34,464 nt of DNA from Gemmatimonadota bacterium (GCA_002709665.1 PAQK01000065.1:1-34464); one strand, 5' to 3'. Shown: positions 8,830 to 17,482, counted from the first letter of the stretch. A program made the numbers and translations. Notes: generated by a model not told the origin, from the sequence alone.

Positions 8830-10632
8830 TTACTCCCATTCAACCGTACCGGGAGGCTTGTGTGTAACATCATAGAAAACGGCCTCAATGCCGTCCAAAG
8901 CCAAAATTTTGGCTGCGAGTGACTTCAAGAACGTGCGCGACAACTCCGAAAACCGAGCCGTCATGAAATCCGGTGTCTCTACCGGCCGCAGCACGATCGC
9001 CTCCTGATATCCATCGGAAGTCAAGGGCAACAGGACGGTGGGCATCTGGGAAACAGACTGCACCAACTCCTCACGCACCAACCCGTCCATCGCCAGAGCA
9101 TCAGATGCACGCAGCAAATCCAACCGTTGCCGAGTGAGAAACGCTCGCTTCAATCGCAGCTCGGGTGGCGAATCAGGGCTCAGCAGGTAAACCACTCTGT
9201 TGATTTCGGAGACGGTATTCGTGATCTGTGTTGACAGCTCCTCAAGCACAGCCCAATCGGCCTCTCCCCATACCACTGCCGGGTGGGCATATGTCCTGAA
9301 ATCGCCCTGAACACCAACGCTTTTTATGGGGAGAATTTTGAGACTCAGACCCGCTTTCTCGGCAAGCCGGCCTGCCTGCTGCTCCGGATGTCGCAGGTCA
9401 TTATTCTGCTCCTTCTCCCCAGTGGAACACAGGCAGCGGACCGAAAGTCCCGGCCCTGGGAAAGGTTGGCGCCAAACCATAGACTCGGGCAAACCCACCT
9501 GAATTCCCAAATCCCTTACTTCATCCTTGTAAAGGTGCGCTAGGGGTTCAATGATGTGTCCCTGAGCGATCAATTCTTCTATCAGATCAATTCTGTTGTG
9601 GTGTGTCTTGATCAGCGCGGAATGCTCCGTACCACCGGACTCGATTGTATCTGGATACAGTGTACCTTGCCCCAGCAGCCAGTCGTCTGGCTCCAGATTC
9701 AATCCAGCAAGAACCCGGTCCTTGACTTCGATGAAGGTACGGCCGATGGCCTGTCGCTTTTCCTCAGGTTCAACTATTCCCTCCACACTCAACAGAAAAT
9801 CTTCGCTCGCATCTTCCACAATCAGGTTCGAGAAGCCTTCCTGCCTCAGGATCGTCTCCACGTGGGCGGTCTCATTCTTGCGCATGAAACCGTTGTCAAT
9901 GTGGAGCCCAAGCACCCTGTCGGCACCCAGGGCCTCGTTGAATAATACAAATGCCACACTGGAGTCCACGCCACCGGAGACCAGGAGAAATACGTTCCGA
10001 TCGCCAGCCTGATCCCTGATTTCCTGCATCACAGTCTTCGAGTAGCCCGCCATCGTCCACGTTCTAGGCGTTTCACAAATCTTCAGGAAATTGTCGAGTA
10101 TGTCCATACCTCGAGGTGTATGCGCGACCTCAGGGTGGAACTGCAGACCATATATATGTCGACGAACATCGCCAACCGCAGCGGTTGGACAATCCGGTGT
10201 GTCTCCCAGCACCTCAAACCCATCAGGAAGGCGGATCACCACATCCCCATGACTCATCCAGACGGTTTCGGAACTGCCAAGTCCTTCAAAGATTCGTGTA
10301 CCCGAACGAATAGCCAAAGCCGCCGATCCGTATTCGCGAACGTCGCCTGGTGAAACCTCACCTCCCAGGCACTGACACAGCAACTGATGGCCATAACACA
10401 ATCCCAGAATCGGCACGCGGACGTTCAGGTGAGCGGGGTTGAATTCGGGCTGGACCGAATCGTACACGCTCGAAGGACCCCCTGAAAAAATAATTCCGGA
10501 GAACCCCTCTATCTCTGAAGGATCGGCACCTGGGCCGAAAACTTCAGAGTAGGCATGAAGCCTGCGGACCCGATTGGCGATCAAATGGGCATATTGCCCG
10601 CCAAAATCGAGCACGGCGATGCCGTTATGCAT
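8830..10632 (-). CDS. guaA: GMP synthase (glutamine-hydrolysing)
   Basis: GuaA converts XMP, ATP and glutamine to GMP in the cytoplasm. All parts are present in the 600-residue product. The class I amidotransferase domain begins IAVLDFGGQYAHLIANRVRR, with the nucleophile in LGLCYGHQLL and the His-Glu pair in GLQFHPEVAHT. The ATP-pyrophosphatase domain has the P-loop LLVSGGVDSSVAF. The C-terminal dimerisation domain includes QPFPGPGLSVRCL and ends KPPGTVEWE. The protein is longer than the usual roughly 520-residue enzyme because of an insertion after the PGPGL motif (residues CSTGEKEQNNDLRHPEQQ), a version also seen in several other phyla. ATG 10632 is chosen because the protein then begins at the usual GuaA N-terminus and GAGG lies seven to nine bases upstream. 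A terminator-like hairpin lies 36 bases upstream of the start. Confidence 0.97.
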   Translation of the reverse strand: MHNGIAVLDFGGQYAHLIANRVRRLHAYSEVFGPGADPSEIEGFSGIIFSGGPSSVYDSVQPEFNPAHLNVRVPILGLCYGHQLLCQCLGGEVSPGDVREYGSAALAIRSGTRIFEGLGSSETVWMSHGDVVIRLPDGFEVLGDTPDCPTAAVGDVRRHIYGLQFHPEVAHTPRGMDILDNFLKICETPRTWTMAGYSKTVMQEIRDQAGDRNVFLLVSGGVDSSVAFVLFNEALGADRVLGLHIDNGFMRKNETAHVETILRQEGFSNLIVEDASEDFLLSVEGIVEPEEKRQAIGRTFIEVKDRVLAGLNLEPDDWLLGQGTLYPDTIESGGTEHSALIKTHHNRIDLIEELIAQGHIIEPLAHLYKDEVRDLGIQVGLPESMVWRQPFPGPGLSVRCLCSTGEKEQNNDLRHPEQQAGRLAEKAGLSLKILPIKSVGVQGDFRTYAHPAVVWGEADWAVLEELSTQITNTVSEINRVVYLLSPDSPPELRLKRAFLTRQRLDLLRASDALAMDGLVREELVQSVSQMPTVLLPLTSDGYQEAIVLRPVETPDFMTARFSELSRTFLKSLAAKILALDGIEAVFYDVTHKPPGTVEWE

Positions 10633-10667
10633 TTGTTTACCTCTAAGTGGAAGTTGGTCGGTCAAAC

Positions 10668-10706
10668 GAAAAAGCCGACAGGCATATGCGCTCACGACTG
10701 ACGGCT
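10668..10706 (-). terminator. terminator-like hairpin just upstream of guaA
   Basis: On the minus strand the arms AGCCGTCAG (10706-10698) and CTGTCGGCT (10681-10673) pair with a single T-T mismatch. They close a 16-base loop and are followed by TTTTT (10673-10669). It lies between the stop of the envelope-protein gene (10777) and the guaA ATG (10632). It may simply end the upstream transcript. However, no promoter fits in the 36 bases between it and guaA, so it could also act as an attenuator in the guaA leader. Confidence 0.55.
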
Positions 10707-10776
10707 TAGCATTAAATCATATAGAAACTCACTAAAAAAATTGCCGGTCAAGTGTAATGATCTTTGGGACTCTTGC

Positions 10777-12135
10777 TTACTGTCCTTTGAAGAATCCTTT
10801 CAATGAGAGCCCAAACCGATTGTATCCACCCAGATCGGTCAAGAGATTGGCGCCTACCGTGTATCTCCCGCCCAAAGGATACTTAATGTCCAGATTGAAG
10901 TACGTGTCTTTTGCCTCGGTGTCGTAAGACCCGTCCAGCGCGAGAACCAGCGACTTATAGGCGCCATCGGGGTTGACCCCTTCTTCCCTGGGGTCGGCGG
11001 CTTTCAAATAATATGTAACGCCACCCGAGAACTCACTGATATTCCCAAATTTCATCAAACCTGATCGCAGGGTGAACTGCCGGGTTACGGGAACCGACAA
11101 CCCCAGGGCGTACCCCAGGCCTTTACCTGCCAGTTCCTTCAGAGTATCTTCGGCAGCAGTCCTCAAGGCTCCTGTAATAACGCTCAGAGTATCGTTACGC
11201 GCTGTCTGCAGTGAGTCGGTAAGGGTGTCGCCAACAAATTCCGGATTCAAAGTGGCAAGGAATACGTCGTCGGACCTTGCCTGGATCAAATCCAGAGATG
11301 CCTGGGGCAGTGACGGGCTTCCGCGGCCACCTTTGCCAACCTTGAGTGTCAATGCCGGCTCACCCACCTTGCCATCCGGATTTCGACCTGCTCCCCAAAA
11401 ACTCTTGCCCACGTAATATCGTCCACCAACTGTCAGCAATGAAACGCCACCCATCTGGATGTCCGCAAGTGCGGACAGCCTCTCGGAAACCGGCATGAGG
11501 AACGACAGACCGATTTCAGTCTTGCTGTCCAGATCACCAACAGGAGCATTCACTGTGGTGTCTGCCAGCGTCCTGCGTGAAGCGGAAAGCAGTTTATAGA
11601 TCGAATCAGGAGCCGCCGTTTGCACCTGAGTACCAATACCGACTTGAAGGTTCGGCACCCATCCCCCGATCCGTCCGTCGGCACTGATGATCTTGACCGC
11701 CTGGAGCGGTGGCATATCCGGTGCCGCTTTCAAGCGTTCCTCCAGGGCCTCGCCTGTGCCTTCCGGCATCGGACGCACGCGGATCTTTCCCGCCCTGGCT
11801 TCCTGATCGAGTACCCCCAGGTCCATTCCCCGAACCAGATCGATCACTTCAGCGGTAGACAAACGTGGAAAGACCTCCACAACTCTAACCGCTCCAAGTG
11901 GCGTTTCGCCTCCCAGGTCCTCCTGCGTGACAGGGTGGATGATGGATTCGTGACGGAGCAATTGCAGCATCTTCGAGGGCCGGACATTGTCCTTCGACCC
12001 CAGATCTATATAGACAAGTCTGCCCTCGTCACTGAGCCGATACAACATATACCCCGGCGACTTTTCCATTGCCCAGGCGGGAATCGCCAGCGCAGCAAAC
12101 AAGCTGAGCAAAAGTGCGGTTCGGATAAATTTCAT
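10777..12135 (-). CDS. predicted outer-membrane beta-barrel protein with N-terminal FlgT-C-like domain
   Basis: The 452-residue product has a signal peptide (MKFIRTALLLSLFAALAIPA, cleavage near AWA). Next is a domain like the C-terminal domain of flagellar protein FlgT (about 30-110: VYIDLGSKDNVRPSKM, then IIHPVTQEDLGG, then TAEVIDL). The C-terminal two thirds alternate polar and hydrophobic residues in strands ending in Gly-aromatic patterns (for example SGGVTYYLKA, RYTVGANLLTDLGG, NRFGLSLKGFFKGQ), as expected for a beta-barrel. ATG 12135 is chosen because GGAG lies eight bases upstream; the GTG at 12144 overlaps that site. The gene starts 36 bases after the stop of the next FlgT-C-like gene, so the pair is probably co-transcribed. 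The barrel is predicted from pattern only; no function can be named. Confidence 0.65.
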   Translation of the reverse strand: MKFIRTALLLSLFAALAIPAWAMEKSPGYMLYRLSDEGRLVYIDLGSKDNVRPSKMLQLLRHESIIHPVTQEDLGGETPLGAVRVVEVFPRLSTAEVIDLVRGMDLGVLDQEARAGKIRVRPMPEGTGEALEERLKAAPDMPPLQAVKIISADGRIGGWVPNLQVGIGTQVQTAAPDSIYKLLSASRRTLADTTVNAPVGDLDSKTEIGLSFLMPVSERLSALADIQMGGVSLLTVGGRYYVGKSFWGAGRNPDGKVGEPALTLKVGKGGRGSPSLPQASLDLIQARSDDVFLATLNPEFVGDTLTDSLQTARNDTLSVITGALRTAAEDTLKELAGKGLGYALGLSVPVTRQFTLRSGLMKFGNISEFSGGVTYYLKAADPREEGVNPDGAYKSLVLALDGSYDTEAKDTYFNLDIKYPLGGRYTVGANLLTDLGGYNRFGLSLKGFFKGQ

Positions 12136-12170
12136 TTCAAACACTCCAGATCGACAGATTATTGTGACTA

Positions 12171-13211
12171 CTATTTTTCGATCGCTACTTCCTCAGGTTC
12201 GGGAATCATCTCGTCCAGCTCTTCGTCGGCCTCAAGGAATTCGTCCTCGTCACTGTCCTCTCCACCCTCTTCCCCAGACCGCTTCATCATCTTAATCAGG
12301 AACATTCCCACGGCGCCAAGCACTCCAACGATTAGAGCGACCCACCAATAATCGAGAATGCTCGACTCCTTCTCCGCCAATTCCTCATCTTCGTCGAACA
12401 AGTCCTCTTCCAGGTCAAGCGACCTTGAAACTGTTTCGCCTCCCGGAACACCGGCAGTGGGCTGGGCTACAGCCTCTTCTATCAACATATTCTCCTCGAA
12501 GGAGAGTCTGTAGGTCTTGCTTCCAACAGTGATATACACGGACTCTTCATCGCCACGGCGCAGAACCTTGAGCTCGGTCATATCCTCTATCCCAAGCGTT
12601 TTGACTTCTGCGGTGTCCTGGGCGATGATTATCTGCTGTTGGGTCTCCAGATCCTGGATCTGGCCTTCCATCACCACCATACGCTCTCTCATATTGCGAA
12701 CTGCATTGATGAGCGTATTCAACCGCTTCTCGGAGCCGGAGATCCGCCTCAGCGTCCCTTTGAGATCTGAAATCGATTTCTGGTTCAAACGAATCTCATC
12801 CGCCAGGCTCTTGGTAAGCATCTTAATCTCAGCGCGTGCCTCGGACACCTCTTCCCGCATTTCTTCTTCGGGTGTGGGTGCCACATCCAGTCCCTCGACC
12901 AGGTCACCGACTTTGAACGGTGCATATTTTTCCATAATCCTGGCAGATGAAAAATTTGGACCAATCTTCTTCAACTCGATCCGACCGATTCTTATTCGAG
13001 GACTGCCCAGATCGACCTTCGTCACCGGGTGTATAATAGGCTCCGCCTGACGATAAATGTCGGCCTGCATCCCTTTCTTGAGTTCCCGGTCTGCGCCGAT
13101 GCCGACAAAGACGTTCTGCCCTTCCAATTTAATAATCTTGGATTGGGCATCGGCCTTTGTCGTACCAAAGAGGGAAACCACTGCAATCAAAATTGTTAAA
13201 ACCGTTTTCAT
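12171..13211 (-). CDS. FlgT-C-like, coiled-coil, single-pass membrane protein
   Basis: This 346-residue protein begins with a signal peptide (MKTVLTILIAVVSLFGTT, ADAQ). It then has a FlgT-C-like domain (about 22-105: VFVGIGADRELKKGMQADIY, IIHPVTKVDLGS, SSARIM). A long coiled coil follows (about 115-210, heptads such as SEKRLNTLINAVRNM). Near the C-terminus is one membrane helix (WWVALIVGVLGAVGMFLI), a short basic stretch, and a very acidic cytoplasmic tail. This suggests a periplasmic sensor or tether anchored in the inner membrane. Start 13211 is preferred over upstream in-frame codons because the signal peptide starts there. It shares the IIHPVT-x-x-DLG signature with the downstream barrel protein. 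No flagellar genes are visible, so a flagellar role is not supported. Confidence 0.7.
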   Translation of the reverse strand: MKTVLTILIAVVSLFGTTKADAQSKIIKLEGQNVFVGIGADRELKKGMQADIYRQAEPIIHPVTKVDLGSPRIRIGRIELKKIGPNFSSARIMEKYAPFKVGDLVEGLDVAPTPEEEMREEVSEARAEIKMLTKSLADEIRLNQKSISDLKGTLRRISGSEKRLNTLINAVRNMRERMVVMEGQIQDLETQQQIIIAQDTAEVKTLGIEDMTELKVLRRGDEESVYITVGSKTYRLSFEENMLIEEAVAQPTAGVPGGETVSRSLDLEEDLFDEDEELAEKESSILDYWWVALIVGVLGAVGMFLIKMMKRSGEEGGEDSDEDEFLEADEELDEMIPEPEEVAIEK

Positions 13212-13251
13212 AAGGCGACCCTGGCTAAGGGGTATGGGGGAGATGTGTCGG

Positions 13252-14913
13252 TTACTCTTCAATTTCCATTTCTCTTTGCCAATCAATCTTTGTATTTGCT
13301 TCATTCCACGATTCCCGAGCTGACAAAACCGTGTCACATGGATTTCGTTCACTACTGTGTGGGCAATCAATGTTGTAATGGAGTCCACGACTTTCTCTTC
13401 GTGTCAGTGCGCATCGAACGGTAAGCGCTGCCACTGTCGTGATGTTCCGCAACTCCAGAAGCGCCTCCGTCACCTTCGCTCCTCTGTAGAACTCCTCAAC
13501 TTCCTGAGCGATCATTCCAATTCGGCGTGAAGCGCGTTTGAGTCGAAAGTCGGACCGGACAATACCTACAAAGTCGCCCATCAACTCCTGAACTTCCATC
13601 CTGTCGTGCGAAAGCAGGATCCATTCTTCGGTGTTGAAAACGTCATCTTCCTGCCATTCGGGCACCTGGGGAAGCGATGGCCGATCCTGCAGACTGGCCG
13701 AGGCGTGACGAAATGCCCTGTCCGAAAATACGAGCGCCTCCAGCAGGGAATTGCTGGCTAGCCTGTTGGCCCCGTGGAGACCCGTGCTGCACACTTCGCC
13801 GGAGGCATACAGCCCGCTGACGTTGGTTCTCCCTTCGAGGTCTGTCACCACCCCACCACACATATAATGTGCCGCCGGAACCACGGGAATCGGTTGGAAA
13901 CCCATATCGATGTTGTGTTCGCTGCACCGCTGGTAGATGTTGGGGAAGCGGGATCGCAGCTCCTTTTCGGATTCGTGTGTGATATCGATGTATACGCAAG
14001 GCTCACCACTCTTCTTCAGTTCGCTGTCTATGGCCCTTGCCACAACATCCCGTGGGGCGAGAGAACCCATCTCGTGGTAATCATCCATGAACCGCCTTCG
14101 ATGACGATCCACCAGCACCCCACCGTGCCCCCTTACGGCTTCAGATATGAGAAAAGAATCCGAATCCGGATGATACAGGGTCGTGGGGTGAAACTGCATA
14201 AATTCGAGGTTCGAGATCGATGCTCCAGCCCGGTATGCCATCGCAATTCCATCGCCCGTGGCGATTCCAGGGTTGGTGGTATGAAGATAAATCTGACCTG
14301 CACCACCAGAGCAAAGCAATGTTACTCTTGCCAGAAACTGCTTCACCACACCGGTCTTCGTATCCAGCCCATAGGCTCCCCAGCAGTGAATGCTGTCTAC
14401 CGAAGCATCCCGGGACCCCAAGAGATGATGCTTAGTGATCAGGTCTACAGCCATATGATGCTCGTATTGGCTGATATTGGGATGTTCTGCGGCGGCTGCT
14501 GTGAGCGCCCGTTCTATCTCTCGTCCTGTCAAATCGGCTGCGTGGACGATGCGGTGTTTCGAATGGCCACCTTCTCTACCCAGGGCTAGCCCACCGTGGG
14601 TTCTGGTGAACTCGGTACCCCATTTCATCAACTCCCGGACCATCTCCGGGCCCTGCCCGATAACCATCTCGACTACTTCCGGCCTGCAAAGTCCAGCTCC
14701 CGCGTTCAGTGTGTCTTCCACGTGGGATTCGAAAGTATCGTCCGGAGAAAAAACGGCTGCGATGCCACCCTGGGCGTAATTCGTATTGGACTCCCAGGAC
14801 TCCTTCTTGGTAATGATGGCGACCGAGCCTGTCTCCGCTGCCTTAAGAGCAAAGGATAGGCCAGCAATTCCACTTCCGATTACCAGATAGTCTGTTTCCT
14901 TATGTTGGCTCAC
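13252..14913 (-). CDS. nadB: L-aspartate oxidase
   Basis: NadB oxidises L-aspartate to iminoaspartate, the first step of de novo NAD synthesis, using FAD. The 553-residue product has the FAD-binding N-terminus (DYLVIGSGIAGLSFALKAA, Gly-x-Gly-x-x-Gly), the substrate and flavin segment SNTNYAQGGIAAVFSPDDTF, and the conserved HRIVHAADLTGREIERAL. It also has EFMQFHPTTLY, the C-terminal FAD motif LYASGEVCSTGLHGANRLAS, NSLLEALVF, and the terminal helical domain with TRRESRGLHYNIDCP. These motifs separate it from succinate dehydrogenase flavoproteins only in part; length and the TNYAQGG context favour NadB. The start is GTG at 14913 with a weak AGAGAGAAG site upstream. nadA and nadC are not in the window. 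It is the first gene of the long minus-strand block. Confidence 0.93.
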   Translation of the reverse strand: MSQHKETDYLVIGSGIAGLSFALKAAETGSVAIITKKESWESNTNYAQGGIAAVFSPDDTFESHVEDTLNAGAGLCRPEVVEMVIGQGPEMVRELMKWGTEFTRTHGGLALGREGGHSKHRIVHAADLTGREIERALTAAAAEHPNISQYEHHMAVDLITKHHLLGSRDASVDSIHCWGAYGLDTKTGVVKQFLARVTLLCSGGAGQIYLHTTNPGIATGDGIAMAYRAGASISNLEFMQFHPTTLYHPDSDSFLISEAVRGHGGVLVDRHRRRFMDDYHEMGSLAPRDVVARAIDSELKKSGEPCVYIDITHESEKELRSRFPNIYQRCSEHNIDMGFQPIPVVPAAHYMCGGVVTDLEGRTNVSGLYASGEVCSTGLHGANRLASNSLLEALVFSDRAFRHASASLQDRPSLPQVPEWQEDDVFNTEEWILLSHDRMEVQELMGDFVGIVRSDFRLKRASRRIGMIAQEVEEFYRGAKVTEALLELRNITTVAALTVRCALTRRESRGLHYNIDCPHSSERNPCDTVLSARESWNEANTKIDWQREMEIEE

Positions 14914-14979
14914 GAAACCGCTTCTCTCTAATTAAGTGGGCAGAACCCTATCAGTGGGGTTGCGTTCAGCTATACACAC

Positions 14980-15008
14980 AAAATATTGTAGATGAATCAC
15001 TTCTGCAA
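14980..15008 (-). promoter_or_regulatory. nadB: candidate promoter for nadB and downstream genes
   Basis: On the minus strand TTGCAG (15008-15003) and TATTTT (14985-14980) are separated by exactly 17 bases. They lie about 67 bases upstream of the nadB GTG start. The -10 box is the same TATTTT as in the stronger promoter at 15835-15863, which supports it modestly. Confidence 0.4.
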
Positions 15009-15050
15009 TACCCTAGGGATGCATTCAAACCCTTTTCAGGTGAGAAAACG

Positions 15051-15092
15051 AAAAAAGGGCGGAGTTTTCCCCAAACAGCGGAAAATCCACCC
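15051..15092 (-). terminator. intrinsic terminator after the YtxH-like gene
   Basis: On the minus strand, GGGTGGATTTTCC (15092-15080) pairs with 15070-15057, with one bulged base and one G-T pair, around a nine-base loop. Six T residues follow (15056-15051). It lies 100 bases past the YtxH-like stop codon and before the nadB promoter. Confidence 0.7.
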
Positions 15093-15192
15093 CTCCTACC
15101 CAAGGGCGAAAGGAACATTTTGCCCTTTGTCGACGCCATAAGTCCAGATCCTGTCGACTCTTGCGAATGTGTTCGGGTCGGCCTGGGAGACC

Positions 15193-15525
15193 TCAGTCCT
15201 TATCTTCCTCATCCGATCTTTCGAGTTGCCGGGACACCGCCTGCTTTGCAGTCCTAACCTGTTTCTCAGCTTCCTTGATCAGGTTTTGTCCGGTTGACTC
15301 CAGTTCACTTGCCGACTCGCTGATCTGATCCTTCATCTCATCGATTCTTCTGCGGACCCTGGACCGGGTAAAACGTCCGCTGGCAGGGGCAAAAAGACAC
15401 CCTATTGCCACCCCAATCAAAATGCCGAAGAACAGGCCAGCTGCCAGCAGCCTCCCCCACCGCACCGGACTTGGTTTTGGGAGAAACTGACGGCGCTTTA
15501 CGTCAACAATCCGGAGCAAACCCAT
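15193..15525 (-). CDS. YtxH-domain-like membrane-anchored protein
   Basis: This 110-residue protein has one membrane helix near the N-terminus (WGRLLAAGLFFGILIGVAIG) ending in the LFAPASGRF pattern typical of YtxH/GvpP-like stress-associated proteins. A basic stretch (RSRVRRRIDEM) and an amphipathic coiled-coil tail (KDQISESASELESTGQNL and following) come next. Such proteins are small envelope or stress proteins of unknown mechanism. ATG 15525 is firmly supported by GGAAGGAG seven bases upstream; the longer in-frame start at 15558 lacks a site. It follows the 69-residue gene by 47 bases and ends before a good terminator, so the two form a bicistronic unit. Confidence 0.75.
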   Translation of the reverse strand: MGLLRIVDVKRRQFLPKPSPVRWGRLLAAGLFFGILIGVAIGCLFAPASGRFTRSRVRRRIDEMKDQISESASELESTGQNLIKEAEKQVRTAKQAVSRQLERSDEEDKD

Positions 15526-15572
15526 TCTGTGACTCCTTCCGTGTTGGTATCGGGCCATTCGGCCACTTCGAA

Positions 15573-15782
15573 TTACTGGCCGCCCTGAGTCTTGACAATC
15601 TCCCTCAAGAAGTCCTCGCCAGCATACTCGTTGCAGCCGGTAGCCTCGGTCAACAGATCCAAAATCTCGCGACGGGTTCTGCGGTCATAGATCAGGTCGT
15701 CAAACACCTCTTTATACTTCCTATTACCAAGCGAACTCTCGATTTCCTTGGGTGTCATCCAAGGATTGGCCGCTTCGGACAT
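15573..15782 (-). CDS. conserved small protein of unknown function (69 aa)
   Basis: I do not recognise a named family. The product is a soluble, mixed-charge, mostly helical protein: PWMTPKEIESSLGNRKYKEV, a basic centre (YDRRTRREI) and a C-terminal DFLREIVKTQGGQ. It has a strong AGGAGG ribosome site nine bases upstream of its ATG and a good promoter 53-81 bases upstream. It is followed by the YtxH-like gene. The single pair of regulatory signals says it is a real expressed gene and that the two products may act together. Confidence 0.7.
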   Translation of the reverse strand: MSEAANPWMTPKEIESSLGNRKYKEVFDDLIYDRRTRREILDLLTEATGCNEYAGEDFLREIVKTQGGQ

Positions 15783-15834
15783 TCAGGTTATCCTCCTGTT
15801 TTAAATTAGTTTATATCACCCTACTACAATACAT

Positions 15835-15863
15835 AAAATACAAAAAACCCTTTCTGATGTCAA
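15835..15863 (-). promoter_or_regulatory. strong sigma70-type promoter for the small-protein/YtxH unit
   Basis: On the minus strand a perfect TTGACA (15863-15858) and TATTTT (15840-15835) are separated by exactly 17 bases. The start codon at 15782 with its AGGAGG site lies about 50 bases downstream. Confidence 0.65.
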
Positions 15864-16059
15864 CCTGGTTCCGAACCGGGGAAATCGAATATAACCAGTC
15901 CTCGTTCTCTGGGCAACACCTCCGATAGCGACTACTGGATCCATGATTCTAAGCATCTCTACAGTCCTCCTAGCGCCCACTATGATTTTATGATTTGCGG
16001 ATCAAGATAGAAATGAGTACCATCCGTATTCGTTTCGAACTACCCATACAGGAGAACCA

Positions 16060-16473
16060 ATGGCCATCAGCGATCTTCCAACACTCAACGCGGCTTTGAA
16101 CAGCCTGTGCACGATCTTCCTGATCCTTGGATACCGGAAAATCAAGGCTGGCGCTATAGAAGTCCACAAGAAGCTGATGCTGGTTGCACTGATCTTATCT
16201 GCCTTATTCCTGATCTCCTACGTGGCTTATCACGTGCAGGTAGGGTCGGTACCCTATCCTCACCACGACTGGACGCGTCCGCTATACTTCGCTATCCTCA
16301 TTCCGCACGTCATCCTGGCCGCATTGAACGCACCGCTGGTGGTGGCTCTGGTCTGTTTTGCCTGGCGCAAACGTTTCCAGCGACACAAGCGACTCGCGCG
16401 CTGGGTCTGGCCAGTTTGGATGTTTATTTCCATCAGCGGTGTGATCGTGTACGTGATGTTGTATCTAATATAG
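16060..16473 (+). CDS. DUF420 (YozB/CtaM-like) membrane protein
   Basis: The 137-residue protein has four predicted membrane helices: about 8-25, 41-60, 78-100 and 115-136. It carries the DUF420 pattern: a first helix with L-N-x-x-x-x-x-x-L, then VHKKLMLVAL, YVAYH, a conserved PLYFAILIPHVILA and a last segment with ARWVWPVWMFISISGVIVYV. The histidines in VHKK, AYH and PHVILA could bind haem or metal. Family members include CtaM, which helps assemble haem-copper oxidases; no oxidase genes are near, so this role is inferred from the family only. ATG 16060 has AGGAG five bases upstream. It precedes the epimerase gene in the same direction. Confidence 0.85.
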   Translation: MAISDLPTLNAALNSLCTIFLILGYRKIKAGAIEVHKKLMLVALILSALFLISYVAYHVQVGSVPYPHHDWTRPLYFAILIPHVILAALNAPLVVALVCFAWRKRFQRHKRLARWVWPVWMFISISGVIVYVMLYLI

Positions 16474-16541
16474 AAGGACACGATGGATTTTGCCAGAGTG
16501 GAAACCCGCCCCTGCCACGTCAACCTAACTCCCTAGGCCAC

Positions 16542-16558
16542 TTCCCAACACGGGAAGG
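16542..16558 (+). other. small stem-loop between the DUF420 and epimerase genes
   Basis: CTTCCC and GGGAAG pair perfectly around a five-base loop in the 115-base gap. There is no T tract after it, so it is more likely an mRNA processing or stabilising hairpin than a terminator. Its role is unknown. Confidence 0.35.
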
Positions 16559-16588
16559 GGGAACCGGAATCGCAGTAGGAGATACAAG

Positions 16589-17482
16589 ATGACTATTCTC
16601 GTTTCTGGATCAAAAGGCTTGGTGGGTACTGCCCTCGTGACTCACCTCGAATCCTTGGGAAACTCCGTCCTCAGACTCACACGAGAGAGGTCGACAGAAT
16701 CAGACATCGCCTGGGACCCGCTTGCAGGAACGATCGACTCCTCGAACCTACCAAATCTGGACGGCGTTGTACATCTTGCCGGAGAAAATATAGCATCGGA
16801 CAGGTGGAACGAAGAGAAGAAAGCCAGGATTCGAGACAGCCGTGTGAATGGCACCGGCCTGCTGGCCAGAACACTGGCCGATATGGAAAATCCCCCGGAA
16901 GTAATGGTCTCTGCATCCGCCATCGGTTTCTACGGAGATCGTGGTGAAGAGATCCTGGAAGAGGGATCGGCACCCGGAAGCGGATTTCTTTCAGACACCT
17001 GCCGTGTGTGGGAAGATGCTGCGGCGCCTGCAGCCGAGCGTGGCATCCGGGTAGTACACCCACGGATCGGTATCGTGCTCTCTAAAGATGGCGGAGCCCT
17101 GGCAAAGATGGTTCTCCCGTTCAAAATGGGGGTTGGGGGAATCGTGGGTAGCGGGGACCAGTTCATGAGCTGGGTGACATTGGACGACCTACTTGCCATC
17201 CTCACCTACAGCCTGAGGAATACGAAGCTCTCGGGTCCCCTCAATGCCGTCTCGCCAAGCCCCTGCACCAACCGTGAGTTCACCAAAACGCTAGGCCGTG
17301 TGCTGGTCCGACCTACGCTTTTTCCGATGCCGGCATTCGCGGCAAGACTTGCATTCGGGGAAATGGCAGATGCCCTCCTACTCTCCAGCGCCAGGGTTAC
17401 CCCCGCCAGACTCATTGAATCAGGCTACACATTCCATCACGACGAACTCAGTGCCGGACTTCAATATGTCCTTGGGAAATAG
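16589..17482 (+). CDS. TIGR01777-family NAD(P)-dependent epimerase/SDR
   Basis: This 297-residue extended short-chain dehydrogenase starts with the Rossmann motif ILVSGSKGLVGTAL. It has the family signatures VVHLAGENIASDRW, the basic stretch RIRDSRVNGTGLL, SASAIGFYGDRGEE, and RIGIVLSKDGGALAKM. It also has a C-terminal part typical of YfcH/SulA-like proteins (FMSWVTLDDLL, NAVSPSPCTNREFTKTLGRV). In this family the usual Tyr-x-x-x-Lys motif is modified (FYGDRG), which is normal. Substrates are not established. GGAG lies seven bases before the ATG. The DUF420 gene upstream and glutamate dehydrogenase downstream face the same way. Confidence 0.9.
   Translation: MTILVSGSKGLVGTALVTHLESLGNSVLRLTRERSTESDIAWDPLAGTIDSSNLPNLDGVVHLAGENIASDRWNEEKKARIRDSRVNGTGLLARTLADMENPPEVMVSASAIGFYGDRGEEILEEGSAPGSGFLSDTCRVWEDAAAPAAERGIRVVHPRIGIVLSKDGGALAKMVLPFKMGVGGIVGSGDQFMSWVTLDDLLAILTYSLRNTKLSGPLNAVSPSPCTNREFTKTLGRVLVRPTLFPMPAFAARLAFGEMADALLLSSARVTPARLIESGYTFHHDELSAGLQYVLGK

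Noticed and set aside
7862-8875. Long plus-strand open frame (337 codons) opposite the secreted modular protein
   Set aside because: It is low-complexity Ser/Thr/Pro-rich translation of the antisense of beta-domain repeats, with no ribosome site or family signature.
10707-10760. AGTTTCTA motif upstream of guaA as a purine riboswitch
   Set aside because: The paired P1-P2-P3 layout and the other conserved core bases of the purine aptamer are absent.
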